A stretch of 60,139 nucleotides of DNA from Mycobacterium sp. E2479 (GTDB lineage Bacteria > Actinomycetota > Actinomycetes > Mycobacteriales > Mycobacteriaceae), in the NCBI RefSeq assembly GCF_001667925.1, contig NZ_LZJR01000072.1:1-60139 (forward strand). Reading direction: 5' to 3'. A program made the position numbers and the translations under genes. Under the pieces are notes generated by a model. That model had not been told where the DNA came from and ran no database searches. It saw only the letters and a list, made by a program, of their open reading frames with translations. The number at the start of each line of letters is the position of its first letter. Positions within the stretch are counted from its first letter, which is position 1. Positions 1 to 18,864 of the stretch are shown here, in pieces.

Positions 1-65
1 TGGCCCGCCACCTCGTTGACCGTTACCGAGTGGCCCACGTGGTGCTGGTCAGCCGAACCGGCCAT
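1..65. other. inverted segment inside the ketoreductase coding region
   Basis: The PKS is encoded on the minus strand and reads [13 protein letters not shown] down to about base 51, then loses all KR similarity. On the opposite strand, codons from base 3 read [10 protein letters not shown] then [10 protein letters not shown], which is the next piece of a normal PKS ketoreductase (usually ..LARHLV..HLVLVSRRG). The junction is the 15-base stretch 51-65 (AGCCGAACCGGCCAT), readable as SRTGH on one strand and MAGSA on the other. So about 50 bases have been flipped at a short inverted repeat. The minus frame stays open through the flipped part. Whether the second arm lies to the left of base 1 cannot be seen. 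A contig-end or assembly fold-back is an alternative. Confidence 0.65.
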
Positions 66-3000
66 ACCGGTGCCACCGGTGATCACCACGCTGCCCCCCG
101 CCAGCCCGCCACCGCAGCCACTGAGCACCTCACCGGGACCCGACCCGACCGTCAGCGCGACCTTGCCGATGTGGCGAGCCTGACTGACATACCGATAGGC
201 AGCCGAGGCGCAGCGAACGTCAAAGGTCTTCAGCGGCAACGGTTTCAAGGCGCCATCGGCCAACAGTGCCACGATCTCTGCCAGCATGGCCGCGGTGCGA
301 TCCGGACCGGCCTCCATCAGGTCGAACGCTTGATACGCCGCGCCCCGATATCGGTCGGCGACGACCCGCGGATCGCGCACATCGGTCTTGCCCATTTCGA
401 TGAATCGCCCGCCCGGTGCCAATAAACGCAACGACGCGTCGGTGAACTCGCCGGCCAGGGAATTGAGCACGACGTCGAACCCGGGTCGGTCGGTGGCCGC
501 CATGAACTTCGCGAATTTAGCCTCGAATTCCGTCGTGCGCGAGTCGCCGATGTGATCGTCATCGAAACCCATGGCGCGCAGGGTGTCCCACTTACCACGG
601 CTGGCGGTGACGAACACCTCGGCGCCCCAGTGCCGCGCGAGCTGCACCGCGGCCATGCCCACCCCCCCGGTGGCGGTGTGCACCAAAACCCGCTCGCCGG
701 CGCGCAACCCGCCCAGCACGGACAGCCCGTACAGCGCGGTCAGGAAGACCACCGGCACGCCGGCGGCCGAGATCAGCGACAGTCCCGACGGCACCGGTGT
801 CAGGACGCGCTGATCCACCACTGCCTCGGAACCGACGACGCCCAGCAAGCCCATCACGGCATCACCGACGGCCAGACCGGTTACGCCGGGCCCCACCTCG
901 ACGACCACGCCGGAGCCCTCGGCGCCCAGCCGGCCACCGCCCGGATACATCCCGAGGGCCACCAAGACGTCGCGGAAGTTCACCCCGACGGCGGCCACCG
1001 CCACCCGGACCTGGCCACCGGTCAATTCGGTCCGCGGACAGGGGCTTACGACAATGTCTTCCAGTGTTCCCTCGCCGCCGGCATCCAGGCGCCAGCCCGC
1101 CGAAGGCAGTCCGATCGCAGGGCGCACGGGCCGTAACCGCGCCGCATACGCCACACCCTGACGGACCACCACCTGCGGCTCGCCACAATCGATCACCGCG
1201 CCGGCGTCCACGGAGCCGTCCGAGTCGATCAGCACCATCCTGCCCGGGTGCTCGGCTTGCGCCGACCGCACCAGGCCCCACACCGCGGCGCCGGCCAGGT
1301 CCGAAACGTCTTCCCCGGCAAGGGCGACCGCACCCCGGGTCTGCACGGCCAGCAGCGCGCTGCTTTCGTCGCCCAGGCGAGATTGCAGCGTCGCCAATAT
1401 CTCGGTGGCCGCGGCGTGCACCGCCTTGACCACGTCACCGCCATGATCGCCCAGCTCCCACACCGTCACCTCGGCGCCACCCGCGCCGCCGCCGCCCAAC
1501 GCGATCGGCGACCACGTCACGTCGAGCAATCCCCCGGTGCGCTGTGCGGGAGCAGCGGCCGTCAACTGCTCGGCCGAGACTGGGCGCATGGCCAACGATC
1601 GCACCGTGAGCACCGGAAGTCCCGTCCCGTCGGCCAGTTCCACGGAGACCGAGCCGGCGCCGGCCGGCGCAATCCGGACCCGCGCCCGCGTCGCACCCGA
1701 CGCGTGCAACGACACGCCCTGCCACGAGAACGGCAACACGGTCTGGGCTTGCTCGGCGGCGACAACGATCGCCTGCAACGCGGCATCCAGGAGCACAGGG
1801 TGTACTCCGAAGCCGCCGTCCTGGGCGCCGGCCTCGGGCACGCCGACCTCGGCGAAGATCTCGTCCCCGCGCTGCCACACGGCCCGCAGACCCTGGAAGG
1901 CGCCGCCGTATTGGTAGCCCCGCTGCGCCAGCCGCGCGTAGGCGCCGGTGATGTCCACCGCGGTCGCGCCGGCGGGCGGCCAGACCGACAAGTCGGCGGC
2001 CGCCGTGACGGTGCCGGGCCGCAACGCGCCCTCGGCATGCAGCATCCAATCCGAATCCGGCTGGGCGTCGGCGGAATACACCGACACCCGCCGCATGCCC
2101 GACTCGTCGGGTGCGCCGACCACCAGCTGTACACGTACGCCCTCGGCCCGGGACAACAGCAGCGGAGCCGACAAGGTCAACTCGTCGAGCACCCCACAAC
2201 CGACCTCATCGCCCGCGCGGATGGCCAGTTCGACGAATCCGGCCCCTGGAAACAACACGGTCTCGCCCACCGCGTGATCGGCCAGCCACTGGTGGTCCGC
2301 CGTCGACAACCGGCCCGTCAGCACCACACCACCGGAATCGGGCCGTGGTACCACGGCACCGAGCAACCCGTGCCCGGCGGCGACCAGGCCCAGGGTGCCG
2401 ACATCTTGCGACCCCGCCGACCCACCGGGAAGCCAAAAGTGTTGCCGGACAAACCCGTATGTCGGCAAGTCAACGGTCCGGCCACCCAGGCCGGCCATCG
2501 CGGCGCGCCAGTCTACGGTCACGCCCGCAACGTGGGCCTGCGCGACCGAGAGCCAGAAGCGGTCCAGGCCGCCGTCGTCGCGGCCGAGCGACGGGATGGC
2601 GCAGGCCCGCTCGCTGTCTGGCATGGTTTCTTCGATGGCCGCCATCAGTACGGGATGTGGGCTGGATTCGATGAACACCTGATAGCCCGCTTCGCACGCG
2701 CTGCGCACCGCCCGCTCGAATTGCACGGTGCGCCGGATGCTTTGGAACCAGTAGTCGGCGTTCAGTCCCGCAGTGTCCATCGGCTCGCCGGTGACCGTCG
2801 AGAAGAAGGCGACCGCGGAGGACCGCGGCTCGAGGCCGCGCAGCGCGTCGGCGAGCGGCTCGCGGATCGCGTCGACCTGTGCGGAATGCGATGCGTAGTC
2901 GACGTCGATCCGGCGGGCGCGGACGTTGTCGGCCTCGCTACGTTGTATCAGTTCGGCCAGCGCATCCACCTCGCCGGACACCACCACCGCCGCAACACCG

Positions 3001-5168
3001 TTGACGGTTGCAATGTTCAGTCGCTCGCCCCAGCCGGCGATCAGCCGCTCGACGCGCGGCAGACTGCACGCCAACGAGACCATGCCGCCCCGGCCCGACA
3101 GCCGCACGAGCAGCCGACTGCGCTGCGCGACGACCCGGGCGGCGTCTTCCAATGACAACGCCCCCGCCACGTAGGCCGCCGCGATTTCGCCCTGCGAATG
3201 GCCGATCACCGCATCGGGAACCACGCCGACCGAGCGCCACAGTTCGGCCAGCGACACCATCACCGCCCACAACGCCGGTTGCACCACGTCCACCCGGTCC
3301 AATCCCGGGGCGTCCGGTGCGCCGCGGATCACGTCGATCAGCGACCAGTCGACGTATTCGGCGAGCGCGTCAGCGCAGCGCTGTAGGTGCTCGGCGAACA
3401 CCGTTGAACTGTCCAGTAATTGGGCGCCCATGCCGGCCCATTGCGAACCTTGGCCGGGGAACACCAACACGGTCTTGCCCACCGGCTGCGCCCGGCCCGT
3501 CACCAGGCCCGCACCCTGCTCACCGGCAGCCAATGCCGTCAGTCCACGCAGCAATTGCGCCCCGTCTGCGCCTACGACGACCGCCCGATGCTCGAAGCTC
3601 GACCGCGTCGCGACGAGCGACCAGCCCACGTCCAACACCCGCACCCCGGGATCGGCTTTCACGCGGGCCAGCAGCCGTGCCGCCTGGTTGGCCAGCGCCT
3701 CACTCGAGCGGGCCGAGAGCACCCACGGGACCACCACGTCATCGCCTGCCCGCGTGACGCTTTCGGGCTCCGGGACATACTGCTCCACGATGACGTGCGC
3801 ATTGGTGCCGCTGATGCCGAAGGAGGAGACGCCCGCGCGACGCGGCCGGTCGACCGCCGGCCAGGGCCGCTGCTCGGTCAGCAGCGACACCGCCCCGGCC
3901 GTCCAATCCACGTGCGGCGTAGGCTCATTCACGTGCAGCGTCTTGGGCATCACCCCGTGCCGGATCGCCTGTACCATCTTGATCACCCCGCCGGCACCGG
4001 CGGCCGCCGAGGTATGGCCCATGTTCGATTTGATCGAGCCCAGCCACAGCGGCTGATCGGCCGGACGGTCCTGCCCGTAGGTCGCCAGAACCGCTTGGGC
4101 TTCAATGGGATCCCCGAGGGTGGTGCCGGTGCCGTGACCCTCGACCAGATCGACATCGGCCGCGCCCAGCCGCGCATTGGCCAGCGCCGCCCGGATCACC
4201 CGTTGCTGCGACGGCCCGTTGGGCGTCGCAAGGCCATTGGACGCGCCGTCCTGATTCACTGCGGACCCGCGCACCAGGGCCAGCACCGGATGCCCGTGTC
4301 GCCGGGCATCCGCTAGGCGCTCCAGCGCCAGCACACCGACACCTTCGGAAAACCCGGTGCCGTCGGCGGCACCCGCGTATGCCTTGCATCGACCGTCTGC
4401 GGCCAGGGCGCGTTGCCGGCTGAACTCGATGAACATGGCGGGTGTGGCCATCACCGTCACTCCACCGGCCAATGCCAGGTCGCACTCGCCGGAACGCAAC
4501 GACTGCGCCGCCAGGTGCAGGGCCACCAACGACGACGAACAGGCCGTGTCCACCGAGACCGCCGGGCCCTCCAGCCCCAGCGAATAGGCCACCCGGCCCG
4601 AGGCCACGCTGAGCGTGGATCCGCGCAGACCATATCGCTCCAGGTGCCCGGGGACCCGACCCTGACCCCCGTAGGAGCCGTGGAATATCCCGGCGAACAC
4701 ACCGGTCGCCGAGCCGCGCAGGGTGACGGGGTCAATCCCGGCCCGCTCCAACGCCTCCCAGGACACCTCGAGCAACAGGCGCTGTTGCGGGTCCATGGCG
4801 AGCGCCTCGCTGGGGGCGATCCCGAAGAATGCGGCATCGAAATCGGCCATATCCGAGAGGAAACCACCGCAGCGCGCGTAGGACTTGCCTACGGCGTCGG
4901 GATCCGCGTCGAACAGACCGGCCAAGTTCCAACCTCGGTCGGTGGGAAACTCCGAGACCACATCCCGGCCGTCAACCACCATCTGCCACAACGCCTCTGG
5001 AGAATTCACCCCGCCGGGGTACCGGCAGCCCATGCCGACCACCGCTACCGGTTCGGTCGCTTTTTCCGCTAACAGGGCCAGGTACTGGCGGTTCTCGCGC
5101 TTGAGCCGTTCGGTTTCTTTCAGCGATTGGCGAAGAGCCTTGATCAGCTCTTCGTTGTTGCCGTTCAT
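1..5168 (-). CDS. pks7: type I polyketide synthase, pks7-like (3' end outside the window)
   Basis: Iterative-type modular PKS, entering the window from the left edge, open for about 1,720 codons. An N-terminal charged helical docking region (residues 1-35) precedes a ketosynthase with Cys210 (in DTACSSSL), His345 (EGHGTGT) and His385 (NMGHT). The acyltransferase has the Ser658 motif GHSQG and, near residue 758, YASHS, the signature usually linked to methylmalonyl-CoA. The dehydratase has its HxxxGxxxxP box at His965. An enoylreductase with [11 protein letters not shown] lies near residue 1498, and a ketoreductase begins near 1685 with VVITGGTGM. Domain order KS-AT-DH-ER-KR and position behind pks10 match Rv1661 Pks7, which is linked to complex lipid (dimycocerosate) synthesis. 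The start ATG at 5168 gives the docking helix, but its Shine-Dalgarno is weak. The KR is disrupted at 1-50 by an inverted segment (separate entry). Confidence 0.9.
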   Translation of the reverse strand, partial: MNGNNEELIKALRQSLKETERLKRENRQYLALLAEKATEPVAVVGMGCRYPGGVNSPEALWQMVVDGRDVVSEFPTDRGWNLAGLFDADPDAVGKSYARCGGFLSDMADFDAAFFGIAPSEALAMDPQQRLLLEVSWEALERAGIDPVTLRGSATGVFAGIFHGSYGGQGRVPGHLERYGLRGSTLSVASGRVAYSLGLEGPAVSVDTACSSSLVALHLAAQSLRSGECDLALAGGVTVMATPAMFIEFSRQRALAADGRCKAYAGAADGTGFSEGVGVLALERLADARRHGHPVLALVRGSAVNQDGASNGLATPNGPSQQRVIRAALANARLGAADVDLVEGHGTGTTLGDPIEAQAVLATYGQDRPADQPLWLGSIKSNMGHTSAAAGAGGVIKMVQAIRHGVMPKTLHVNEPTPHVDWTAGAVSLLTEQRPWPAVDRPRRAGVSSFGISGTNAHVIVEQYVPEPESVTRAGDDVVVPWVLSARSSEALANQAARLLARVKADPGVRVLDVGWSLVATRSSFEHRAVVVGADGAQLLRGLTALAAGEQGAGLVTGRAQPVGKTVLVFPGQGSQWAGMGAQLLDSSTVFAEHLQRCADALAEYVDWSLIDVIRGAPDAPGLDRVDVVQPALWAVMVSLAELWRSVGVVPDAVIGHSQGEIAAAYVAGALSLEDAARVVAQRSRLLVRLSGRGGMVSLACSLPRVERLIAGWGERLNIATVNGVAAVVVSGEVDALAELIQRSEADNVRARRIDVDYASHSAQVDAIREPLADALRGLEPRSSAVAFFSTVTGEPMDTAGLNADYWFQSIRRTVQFERAVRSACEAGYQVFIESSPHPVLMAAIEETMPDSERACAIPSLGRDDGGLDRFWLSVAQAHVAGVTVDWRAAMAGLGGRTVDLPTYGFVRQHFWLPGGSAGSQDVGTLGLVAAGHGLLGAVVPRPDSGGVVLTGRLSTADHQWLADHAVGETVLFPGAGFVELAIRAGDEVGCGVLDELTLSAPLLLSRAEGVRVQLVVGAPDESGMRRVSVYSADAQPDSDWMLHAEGALRPGTVTAAADLSVWPPAGATAVDITGAYARLAQRGYQYGGAFQGLRAVWQRGDEIFAEVGVPEAGAQDGGFGVHPVLLDAALQAIVVAAEQAQTVLPFSWQGVSLHASGATRARVRIAPAGAGSVSVELADGTGLPVLTVRSLAMRPVSAEQLTAAAPAQRTGGLLDVTWSPIALGGGGAGGAEVTVWELGDHGGDVVKAVHAAATEILATLQSRLGDESSALLAVQTRGAVALAGEDVSDLAGAAVWGLVRSAQAEHPGRMVLIDSDGSVDAGAVIDCGEPQVVVRQGVAYAARLRPVRPAIGLPSAGWRLDAGGEGTLEDIVVSPCPRTELTGGQVRVAVAAVGVNFRDVLVALGMYPGGGRLGAEGSGVVVEVGPGVTGLAVGDAVMGLLGVVGSEAVVDQRVLTPVPSGLSLISAAGVPVVFLTALYGLSVLGGLRAGERVLVHTATGGVGMAAVQLARHWGAEVFVTASRGKWDTLRAMGFDDDHIGDSRTTEFEAKFAKFMAATDRPGFDVVLNSLAGEFTDASLRLLAPGGRFIEMGKTDVRDPRVVADRYRGAAYQAFDLMEAGPDRTAAMLAEIVALLADGALKPLPLKTFDVRCASAAYRYVSQARHIGKVALTVGSGPGEVLSGCGGGLAGGSVVITGGTGMAGSADQHHVGHSVTVNEVAG

Positions 5169-5301
5169 CGAAGGCGGCCTCTCGTGTCACTCACAGCGAT
5201 ACTTCGCGACGGGTCTGTCCCACAACAACAACGGTCCCATCGCCACAAACTCTCAAAGTCCAAAAAGCGACGCCTTGCGGTGGAAGTGCACGGGCGAAAA
5301 A

Positions 5302-6363
5302 TCAATGCCAACGCAACAACACCAATTCGGAACAGAATCCCGGGCCCATCGCGAGCATCAGACCGGGGCTTTCGCTCGGCGGCGGCTTGGCCATGGTGTC
5401 GCGCAGCACGTGCAACACCGACGCCGACGAGAGGTTGCCGATCTCCCCGAGTGAACGCCAGGTGAGTTCGAGTGCCTCCGGCGGCAGGCCGAGCGCCGCG
5501 TTGATCGCCTCGATGACCTTGGGCCCGCCGGGGTGGCTCACGAAGGCCCCGATGTCGGCCGTGGTCAGGCCGTGTGCCCCCAGGAACTCGGTGACATCGG
5601 CTTCGATGTATTGCTCGACGACGGCCGCGACGTCCTTGGACAGCACCAGCTCGAAGCCGGTGGCGCCCACGTCGAAGCCCATGGTGCGCAGCGAATCGGG
5701 ATACAGGTGGCTGCGCGAGTCAAGGATGGTTGGCCCGCTGGGGTCCAGTCGTTGGGCGCGCCGCTCGCCGACGGCCACCGCCGCCGCGGCCCCGTCGGCG
5801 AACAGCGCACTGCCGACCAGGCCGGCCAGCGACGGCGTGTATCCGGGATAGGTCAGCGAGCAGAGTTCGACGGAGATCAGGGCGGCCACGGCGTCCGGCG
5901 CACCGCGCAGGTAGTCGTTCACGCGGGCCACACCCGCGGCGCCGGCGACGCAGCCCAGGCCGAACAGCGGCACCCGGCGCACATCGTCGCGCAGGCCTAG
6001 CTGCGCGGCGATCCGGGCGTCCACGGAGGGCACGCTGAGGCCGGTGACGGTGGTGGTGATGAGCACGTCGACGTCCCGCGGCCGCAGTCCCGCCTCGTCG
6101 AGGGCCCCGGACAGCGCTTCGCAGCCCAGCTTCACCGCGTGCTCGGTGAAGATCCGGTTCGCCATGCCGAAGTCGGTCAGCGCGGGATACTGCTCCAGCG
6201 GCAGCACCAGGTGGCGGCCGCCGACCTTGGCGCTGGCGTGCAGCTGCCGGACGATGTCCTCGTAACCCTCGAACTCCGGGATGCTGACGAAAAAATCGGT
6301 GAGTTCACGCTGCGAGTAGCGGTGCGGTGGTAACGCACCGAAGACACCCGCGATGACGCTCAT
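5302..6363 (-). CDS. pks10: type III polyketide synthase (chalcone synthase-like), Pks10
   Basis: 353-residue thiolase-fold synthase. The Cys-His-Asn triad is visible: Cys138 in [11 protein letters not shown], His277 in VSHPGGPKV and Asn310 in GNLSSAS. Family members load an acyl-CoA starter and extend it with malonyl or methylmalonyl units to give pyrones or phenol-like products. Length and neighbours match M. tuberculosis Pks10 (Rv1660), whose loss, like that of pks7, affects dimycocerosate lipids. I chose ATG 6363 because GGGAGAAC sits just upstream and it gives the family N-terminus [16 protein letters not shown]; the frame is open 68 codons further but that part is not conserved-looking. 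It precedes pks7 on the same strand by 133 bp and is probably transcribed with it. Confidence 0.93.
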   Translation of the reverse strand: MSVIAGVFGALPPHRYSQRELTDFFVSIPEFEGYEDIVRQLHASAKVGGRHLVLPLEQYPALTDFGMANRIFTEHAVKLGCEALSGALDEAGLRPRDVDVLITTTVTGLSVPSVDARIAAQLGLRDDVRRVPLFGLGCVAGAAGVARVNDYLRGAPDAVAALISVELCSLTYPGYTPSLAGLVGSALFADGAAAAVAVGERRAQRLDPSGPTILDSRSHLYPDSLRTMGFDVGATGFELVLSKDVAAVVEQYIEADVTEFLGAHGLTTADIGAFVSHPGGPKVIEAINAALGLPPEALELTWRSLGEIGNLSSASVLHVLRDTMAKPPPSESPGLMLAMGPGFCSELVLLRWH

Positions 6364-6475
6364 TGTTCTCCCACGCTTTTGGCAACGAGGACCCGCCCCG
6401 AAACGTTCAACCGGATCGCTCTGAGCCCGAAGTCTATTCTGCATGTCGCGGTTAGTCAGGGAAACCAAAGCCATC

Positions 6476-9108
<2,633 letters not shown>

Positions 9109-9134
9109 GAACCAATCTCCTTAGGTTGAAACGC

Positions 9135-11752
<2,618 letters not shown>

Positions 11753-11760
<8 letters not shown>

Positions 11761-11806
11761 TGGTGACGCTCCTCTTCATCGCTGCGCTCTGCATCGTCGC
11801 CGTCAC
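11753..11806 (-). repeat. MIRU-like unit with a 17-codon mini-ORF between argB and argD
   Basis: On the minus strand a GTG at 11806 overlaps the argB stop as GTGA. It opens a frame reading [17 protein letters not shown] that closes with TGA at 11753-11755, just past the TTG start of argD at 11760. The sequence GACGATGCAGAGCGCAGCGA followed by TGAAGAGGAGCG is the core I recognise from mycobacterial interspersed repetitive units (MIRUs). Those are known to sit between operon genes with start and stop codons overlapping their neighbours. Confidence 0.8.
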
Positions 11807-12690
11807 GCGCTCACCACCTTGGTGCCGGTGCCGTCGTTGGTGAAAAGTTCCACCAGCACACAGTGTTCGACCCGCCCGTCGATGACGTGCGCGCTCGGCA
11901 CACCCCCGGTCACCGCCCGCAGGCAGGCCTCGACTTTGGGAATCATGCCCGCCTCTAGCGTGGGTAGTAGTTGCGACAATGTGGCAGTGTCGATTTCGCT
12001 GACCAGCGATCCGCGGTCCGGCCAGCTCGTGTACAGGCCTTCGACATCGGTGAGCATCAACAGCTTCTCGGCGTGCAGCGCTTCGGCCAGGGCCGCCGCG
12101 GCGGTGTCGGCGTTGATGTTGTGCACCACGCCCTCGGCATCCGGGGCCAGCGTGGACACCACCGGAATACGCCGTGCGGCAATCAGATCCAGCACCGCTG
12201 CGGTGTTCACCCGTTCGACGTCTCCGACCAGGCCGATGTCGGTGGCCACGCCGTCCACGGTGACGCTGCGCCGCACGGCCGTGAACAGCTGGGCGTCTTC
12301 ACCGGTGATGCCGACGGCATACGGTCCATGGGCGTTGATCAGGTTGACCAGTTCGCGGCCGACTTGGCCGAACAACACCATCCGCGCCACGTCGAGCACT
12401 TCCGGTGTGGTGACCCGGAATCCGCCCTTGAAGTCCCCGGGGATGCCGAGCCGGCGCAGCATCGTGCTGATCTGGGGGCCGCCGCCGTGCACCACCACGG
12501 GATGAATGCCGCAGTTGCGCAGGAAGGCCATGTCGGCGGCGAAGGCGTGCCGCAGTGTGTCGTCGGTCATGGCGTTGCCGCCGTACTTGATGACGACGAT
12601 CTTTCCGTGTAGCTGCTTGAGCCAGGGCAGGGCTTCGGCCAGCACCTGCGCCTTGACCGCGGTGGTCAACGCTTCGGTGGCGGAGCTCAT
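11803..12690 (-). CDS. argB: acetylglutamate kinase
   Basis: 295-residue amino-acid kinase that phosphorylates N-acetylglutamate, the usual feedback-controlled step of arginine synthesis. KYGGNAMTD at residues 35-43 is the phosphate-binding glycine loop; [13 protein letters not shown] near 66-78 binds acetylglutamate; [15 protein letters not shown] near 193-207 is the nucleotide-side motif. ATG 12690 overlaps the stop of a MIRU-like mini-ORF (ATGA) that in turn overlaps the argJ stop, and the 3' end overlaps the start of another mini-ORF. Both borders of the gene are thus bridged by short coding repeats. Confidence 0.97.
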   Translation of the reverse strand: MSSATEALTTAVKAQVLAEALPWLKQLHGKIVVIKYGGNAMTDDTLRHAFAADMAFLRNCGIHPVVVHGGGPQISTMLRRLGIPGDFKGGFRVTTPEVLDVARMVLFGQVGRELVNLINAHGPYAVGITGEDAQLFTAVRRSVTVDGVATDIGLVGDVERVNTAAVLDLIAARRIPVVSTLAPDAEGVVHNINADTAAAALAEALHAEKLLMLTDVEGLYTSWPDRGSLVSEIDTATLSQLLPTLEAGMIPKVEACLRAVTGGVPSAHVIDGRVEHCVLVELFTNDGTGTKVVSA

Positions 12691-12743
12691 GAGCGCCGCT
12701 CCTTCTCATCACGTCGTCCTGCATCGTCACCGGCGCGGCTCAT
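12687..12743 (-). repeat. MIRU-like unit with an 18-codon mini-ORF between argJ and argB
   Basis: ATG 12743 overlaps the argJ stop as ATGA and opens [18 protein letters not shown], which ends in a TGA that overlaps the argB ATG at 12690. The segment GATGAGAAGGAGCGGCGCTC carries an AAGGAG Shine-Dalgarno for argB. The opening MSRAGDD resembles MTRAGDD of the argC-argJ repeat, so the two are probably related versions of the same element. Confidence 0.75.
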
Positions 12744-13954
12744 GAGCTGTAGGCCGAATTCTCTTCGACGTAGCCGTGCGACAGGTCGGTGGTCCGGATG
12801 GTGACCCGACCGTCACCGAGGCCCAGATCGACCGCGATGTCGATGTCGGCTCCCGACAGGTCCACCGCACGCGCACCCGGCGCCCCGGCACCGTCGGCGA
12901 AGACGGCAAAGCCATTGAATGACACCGTGATCCGTTCGGGGTCCAATGCGATGGGCGCCATGCCGACGGCGGCGAGCACCCGGCCCCAGTTGGGGTCCGA
13001 ACCGAACACCGCCGTCTTGACCAGGGAGTCGCGGGCGATCGTCCGCGCGGCAACCAGAGCGTCGTCCTCGGAGGCTGCGCCCTGCACGGTGACGTTGACC
13101 CGCTTGGTGACGCCCTCAGCGTCGGCCTGCAACTGGGCGCACAGGTCGTCGCAGACCTGCTCCACGGCCTGGTCGAGGTCGGCTTGGCTGGGCGCGATTC
13201 CGCTGGCCCCCGAAGTGAGCAGCAGCACCGTGTCGTTGGTCGAGCAGGCGCCGTCGATGTCGAGCCGGTCGAAAGTGCGGGCGCTGGCGTGGCGCAGTGC
13301 GGAGTCCAGCGCCGCGGCGCCGACGGCGGCGTCGGTGGTGAGGACGCAGAGCATCGTTGCCAACGACGGCGCGAGCATGCCGGCGCCCTTGGCCATTGCG
13401 CCGACGGTCCAGTTGTCCGGATGGTGCAGCGCAACCTGTTTGGGCACGGTGTCGGTGGTCATGATCGCCTGCGCCGCCTCGACGCCCCCGGACAGGCCCC
13501 CGGCCATCTCCTGCACGATCGTGCGCACCCCGGCGAGCACCTTGTCCATCGGCAGCCGGTCACCGATCAACCCGGTCGAGCACACCGCGACCTCGATGGC
13601 GCCGGTCTCGGTTCCCCAGTCCGACAACGCGGCCGCGACGGCTTCCGCGGTGGCGTGCGTGTCCTGGAACCCGCCCGGTCCGGTGCAGGCGTTGGCGCCG
13701 CCGGAGTTGAGGATCACCGCGCGCAATGCGCCGGTGGTCAGCACCTGCTGGCTCCACAGCACCGGCGCGGCTTTGATCTTGTTGCGGGTGAACACCCCGG
13801 CCGCCGCGTAGTCGGGTCCTTCGTTGAAGATCAGGGCAAGGTCGCGATTGCCAGAGGCCTTGATCCCGGCGGCGATGCCGGCGGCCCGAAACCCGGCCGG
13901 CGCGGTGACGCCTTGTTCGCGCAGCAACCGCGTTTCGGCGGCGGCGTGTGTCAT
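12740..13954 (-). CDS. argJ: bifunctional ornithine acetyltransferase / N-acetylglutamate synthase
   Basis: 404-residue self-cleaving enzyme that recycles the acetyl group from acetylornithine to glutamate. It is made as a precursor and cuts itself at an Ala-Thr bond; the expected site is Ala199-Thr200 in KGAGMLAPSLATMLC, leaving Thr200 as nucleophile of the beta chain. ILNSGGANACTG near residues 81-92 is the substrate loop. ATG 13954 overlaps the stop of the last mini-ORF of the 56-bp repeat array, with GGAG seven bases upstream inside that repeat. It lies between argC and argB. Confidence 0.97.
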   Translation of the reverse strand: MTHAAAETRLLREQGVTAPAGFRAAGIAAGIKASGNRDLALIFNEGPDYAAAGVFTRNKIKAAPVLWSQQVLTTGALRAVILNSGGANACTGPGGFQDTHATAEAVAAALSDWGTETGAIEVAVCSTGLIGDRLPMDKVLAGVRTIVQEMAGGLSGGVEAAQAIMTTDTVPKQVALHHPDNWTVGAMAKGAGMLAPSLATMLCVLTTDAAVGAAALDSALRHASARTFDRLDIDGACSTNDTVLLLTSGASGIAPSQADLDQAVEQVCDDLCAQLQADAEGVTKRVNVTVQGAASEDDALVAARTIARDSLVKTAVFGSDPNWGRVLAAVGMAPIALDPERITVSFNGFAVFADGAGAPGARAVDLSGADIDIAVDLGLGDGRVTIRTTDLSHGYVEENSAYSS

Positions 13955-14010
13955 GGCGCCACTCCTTCGATCCCGGCTACGCCGGCACCATCGTCACCGG
14001 CGCGCGTCAT
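13951..14010 (-). CDS. mini-ORF 3 of the argC-argJ relay (19 aa)
   Basis: Last unit, same 19-residue product. Its TGA at 13951-13953 overlaps the argJ ATG at 13952-13954, and its GAAGGAG serves as the argJ Shine-Dalgarno. Confidence 0.55.
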   Translation of the reverse strand: MTRAGDDGAGVAGIEGVAP

Positions 14011-14062
14011 GGCGCCACTCCTTCGATCCCGGCTACGCCGGCACCATCGTCACCGGCGCGCG

Positions 14063-14066
<4 letters not shown>
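14007..14066 (-). CDS. mini-ORF 2 of the argC-argJ relay (19 aa)
   Basis: Encodes the same 19 residues as mini-ORF 1. ATG 14066 overlaps the previous stop and the TGA overlaps mini-ORF 3. GAAGGAG inside the unit sits seven bases before the next ATG. Confidence 0.55.
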
Positions 14067-15188
<1,122 letters not shown>

Positions 15189-15208
15189 TGGTTTGCAAAT
15201 CCATTCCA

Positions 15209-17703
15209 TCAGGCGCGCAGCTCCGCGCCGACCGCCTCGGCGGCGCGGCGGACCGCGGCGTCGCGGGCCGCAGTGGCTTCGTCCTCGGTGAGCGTGCGGT
15301 CGGGTGCACGGAACCGCAGCGCGAAGGTCAGCGATTTGCGGTCCTCGCCGATCTGCGGCCCGGTGAACACGTCGAACAACTGAAGGTCTTCAAGCAGCTC
15401 CCCCGCACCCTCACGTACCGCGTCGGACACCGCCTGAGCAGGTACGTGGGCGGGCACCACCAGGCTGACGTCCTGGAAGACGGCCGGGAACGGCGACACC
15501 CGGGGCGCGGGCAGCAGCAGCGGGATGGGCATCGCGTCCAGGTTCAGCTCCAGGGCGCAGGTACCGTTGGGCAGCCCGGAGCGCTCGATCACCGCGGGAT
15601 GCAGCTGGCCCGCATAACCGACCGGGGTGTCAGCGACGAGCACTTGGGCGCACCGCCCCGGATGCCACGGCAAGTACTGCGCCGCCCGCAACCGCACATC
15701 GATTCCGCTGGCGCGGGCGATGACGCGCACCGCCTCGAACGCGTCGGCGGCTTCGGCCCGGCGGCCGGGCCCCCAGGGTCCGCGTTGTTCACGCAGGCCG
15801 GTCAGCACCGCGGCGACGTGCTGGGGCTGCCGCGGCAACGACGCGTCGAGGTCGGCGATCTCGGCCTCGGTGGGCCGGCGCTCGACGGGGATGAGCTCCA
15901 CCCCGCGGGTGTCCGCCGTTGGCCGGACCACCTGCGCCACGGCGTAGAGCGAGACGTCGACCAGCCCGCGAGAGACGTTGCGCAGCAAGGCTTCCAACAA
16001 GGCGGGCAGCAGCGTGGTGGCGAGGTGCGGACGGTCGGCCTCCAGCGGGTTGAGCACCTTGGTGGTCGCGCGCCGTGGATCGTCGGCCGGCAACCCCCAC
16101 AGGTCGAACACGCCCGCGGGCAAGAACGGGGTCGGCAGGATCTCCACATAACCGGAGAGGGCCAGCGACTTGCCGATGGCGCGGCGGCGCTTTTGCACGG
16201 CGGACAGACCGCGCCCGGCCGGGGCCGACGGCAGCACCGACGGTATGACCTCCAGCCCCTCGAGCCGCAACACCTCCTCGACGAGGTCGGCGGGTTGCAG
16301 CAGGTCGGGGCGCCAGCTGGGCGGCGTCACCGTCAGCGCATCGCCGCGCTCGGCCACCTCTGCGCCGATCTGGGTGAGCCGCTTGGCCACCGTGCCAGGG
16401 GCGTAGCCCACCCCCGCGATGCGATCCGGCAGGTCGACGGCGATCTCGATCGGCGGCAGCGACCATTCGTCGCGCGGCGGGTCACCACGCCAGTCGGTCA
16501 GGCCGTCGGAGACCACGCCACCGGCGATGTCGGCGAGCAGCGTGGCGCACCGGTCCAGCGCGACCACCGAGATTGCCGGATCCACGCCCCGCTCGTAGCG
16601 CCGGGCGGCTTCGCTGGGCAGATGGAGTCTGCGCTGGGTGCGCGAGACGGCGGCGGGGTCCCAGACGGCGGCCTCGAGCAGCACGTCGGTCGAATCGGCG
16701 CGCACCTCGGTGCTCGCCGCGCCCATCACGCCGCCGATCGCAGTGGTCGCCGTGTCGTCGACGATGAGGACGTCGGCCGGCTCGAGTTTGCGCTCGATGT
16801 CGTCGAGGGTCACCACCGTCTCGCCGGGCCGCGCGAACCGCACGCCGAAGCTCCCGGTGATCCGTTTGCGGTCGTGGGCGTGCATGGGGTGGCCGAGCTC
16901 CAGCATCACGTAGTTGGTCACGTCGACCGCCGGAGAGGTCGCGCGGATGCCGGACAACAGCAGCCGGCGCTGCAGCCACCACGGCGACACGGCTGCGGGG
17001 TCGATGCCGATGACCGGGCGCAGCGCGAATCGCCGAACGCCGGTGGCCGGCTGCACGGTCAGCGGCCAGGCCTCGCCGTTGGCCGGCAGCGGCTCGACCA
17101 CCTGGCTGCTGGCGGGATCGACGTAGTTCAGGTCGTAGGCGCCGGCGATCTCGCGGGCCAGGCCGCGCAGCGACATGCAGTAACCGCGGTCGGGCGTGAT
17201 CGCCAGGTGGAAGACGACGTCGTCGAGCCCCAACACGGCTGCGCCGTCGGCTCCAGGTTCGGCGGTACCCGGCGGCAGCACCAGGATCCCGGAATGATCG
17301 GCGCCCAAACCGAGTTCGGCTGCCGAACAGATCATTCCATCGGAGTTGCGGCCGTATGTCTTTCGGGCGGTGATTGTGAAGTCACCGGGCAGTGTGGTGC
17401 CGGGCAGCGCTGCGACGATAAGATCTCCGACAGCGAAGTTGGTTGCGCCACAGACTATTTCTCGGTCTTTGCCCTCGCCGACGTCGACGCGACAGAACCG
17501 GATCGGCTTCTTGAAACCAGTGAGATCTTCGATGGCGGTGACCCTGCCCACGGTCAGCGGGCCCTCGACCGGCCCGAGGGTGAGGACCTCTTCAACCTCG
17601 TGGCCGATGCGCACCAGCGTCTGCTCGAGCTCGGCGGCGGCGACGTCCCAATCCGGCGCGCCGGCCGCCACGATCTCACGCAGCCAGCTGTACGGAACGC
17701 GCA

Positions 17704-17704
<1 letters not shown>
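15209..17704 (-). CDS. pheT: phenylalanine-tRNA ligase beta subunit
   Basis: 831-residue beta chain of the (alpha-beta)2 enzyme that charges tRNA-Phe. From the N-terminus: a tRNA-binding OB-fold domain (about 40-150, [31 protein letters not shown]), B1/B3 editing region (about 215-400), B5 domain near 410-480, catalytic-like core, and a C-terminal ferredoxin-fold anticodon-binding domain ([21 protein letters not shown]). Length matches the M. tuberculosis protein. Its ATG overlaps the pheS stop by one base (TGATG). The gene faces the arg operon in the same direction with a 46-bp gap. Confidence 0.97.

Positions 17705-18864
<1,160 letters not shown>

Noticed and set aside
1248..3155. 635-codon open frame on the plus strand over the PKS
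   Set aside because: The minus strand reads AT and DH domains with their active-site motifs here; the plus frame is Gly/Arg/His-rich and unrecognisable.
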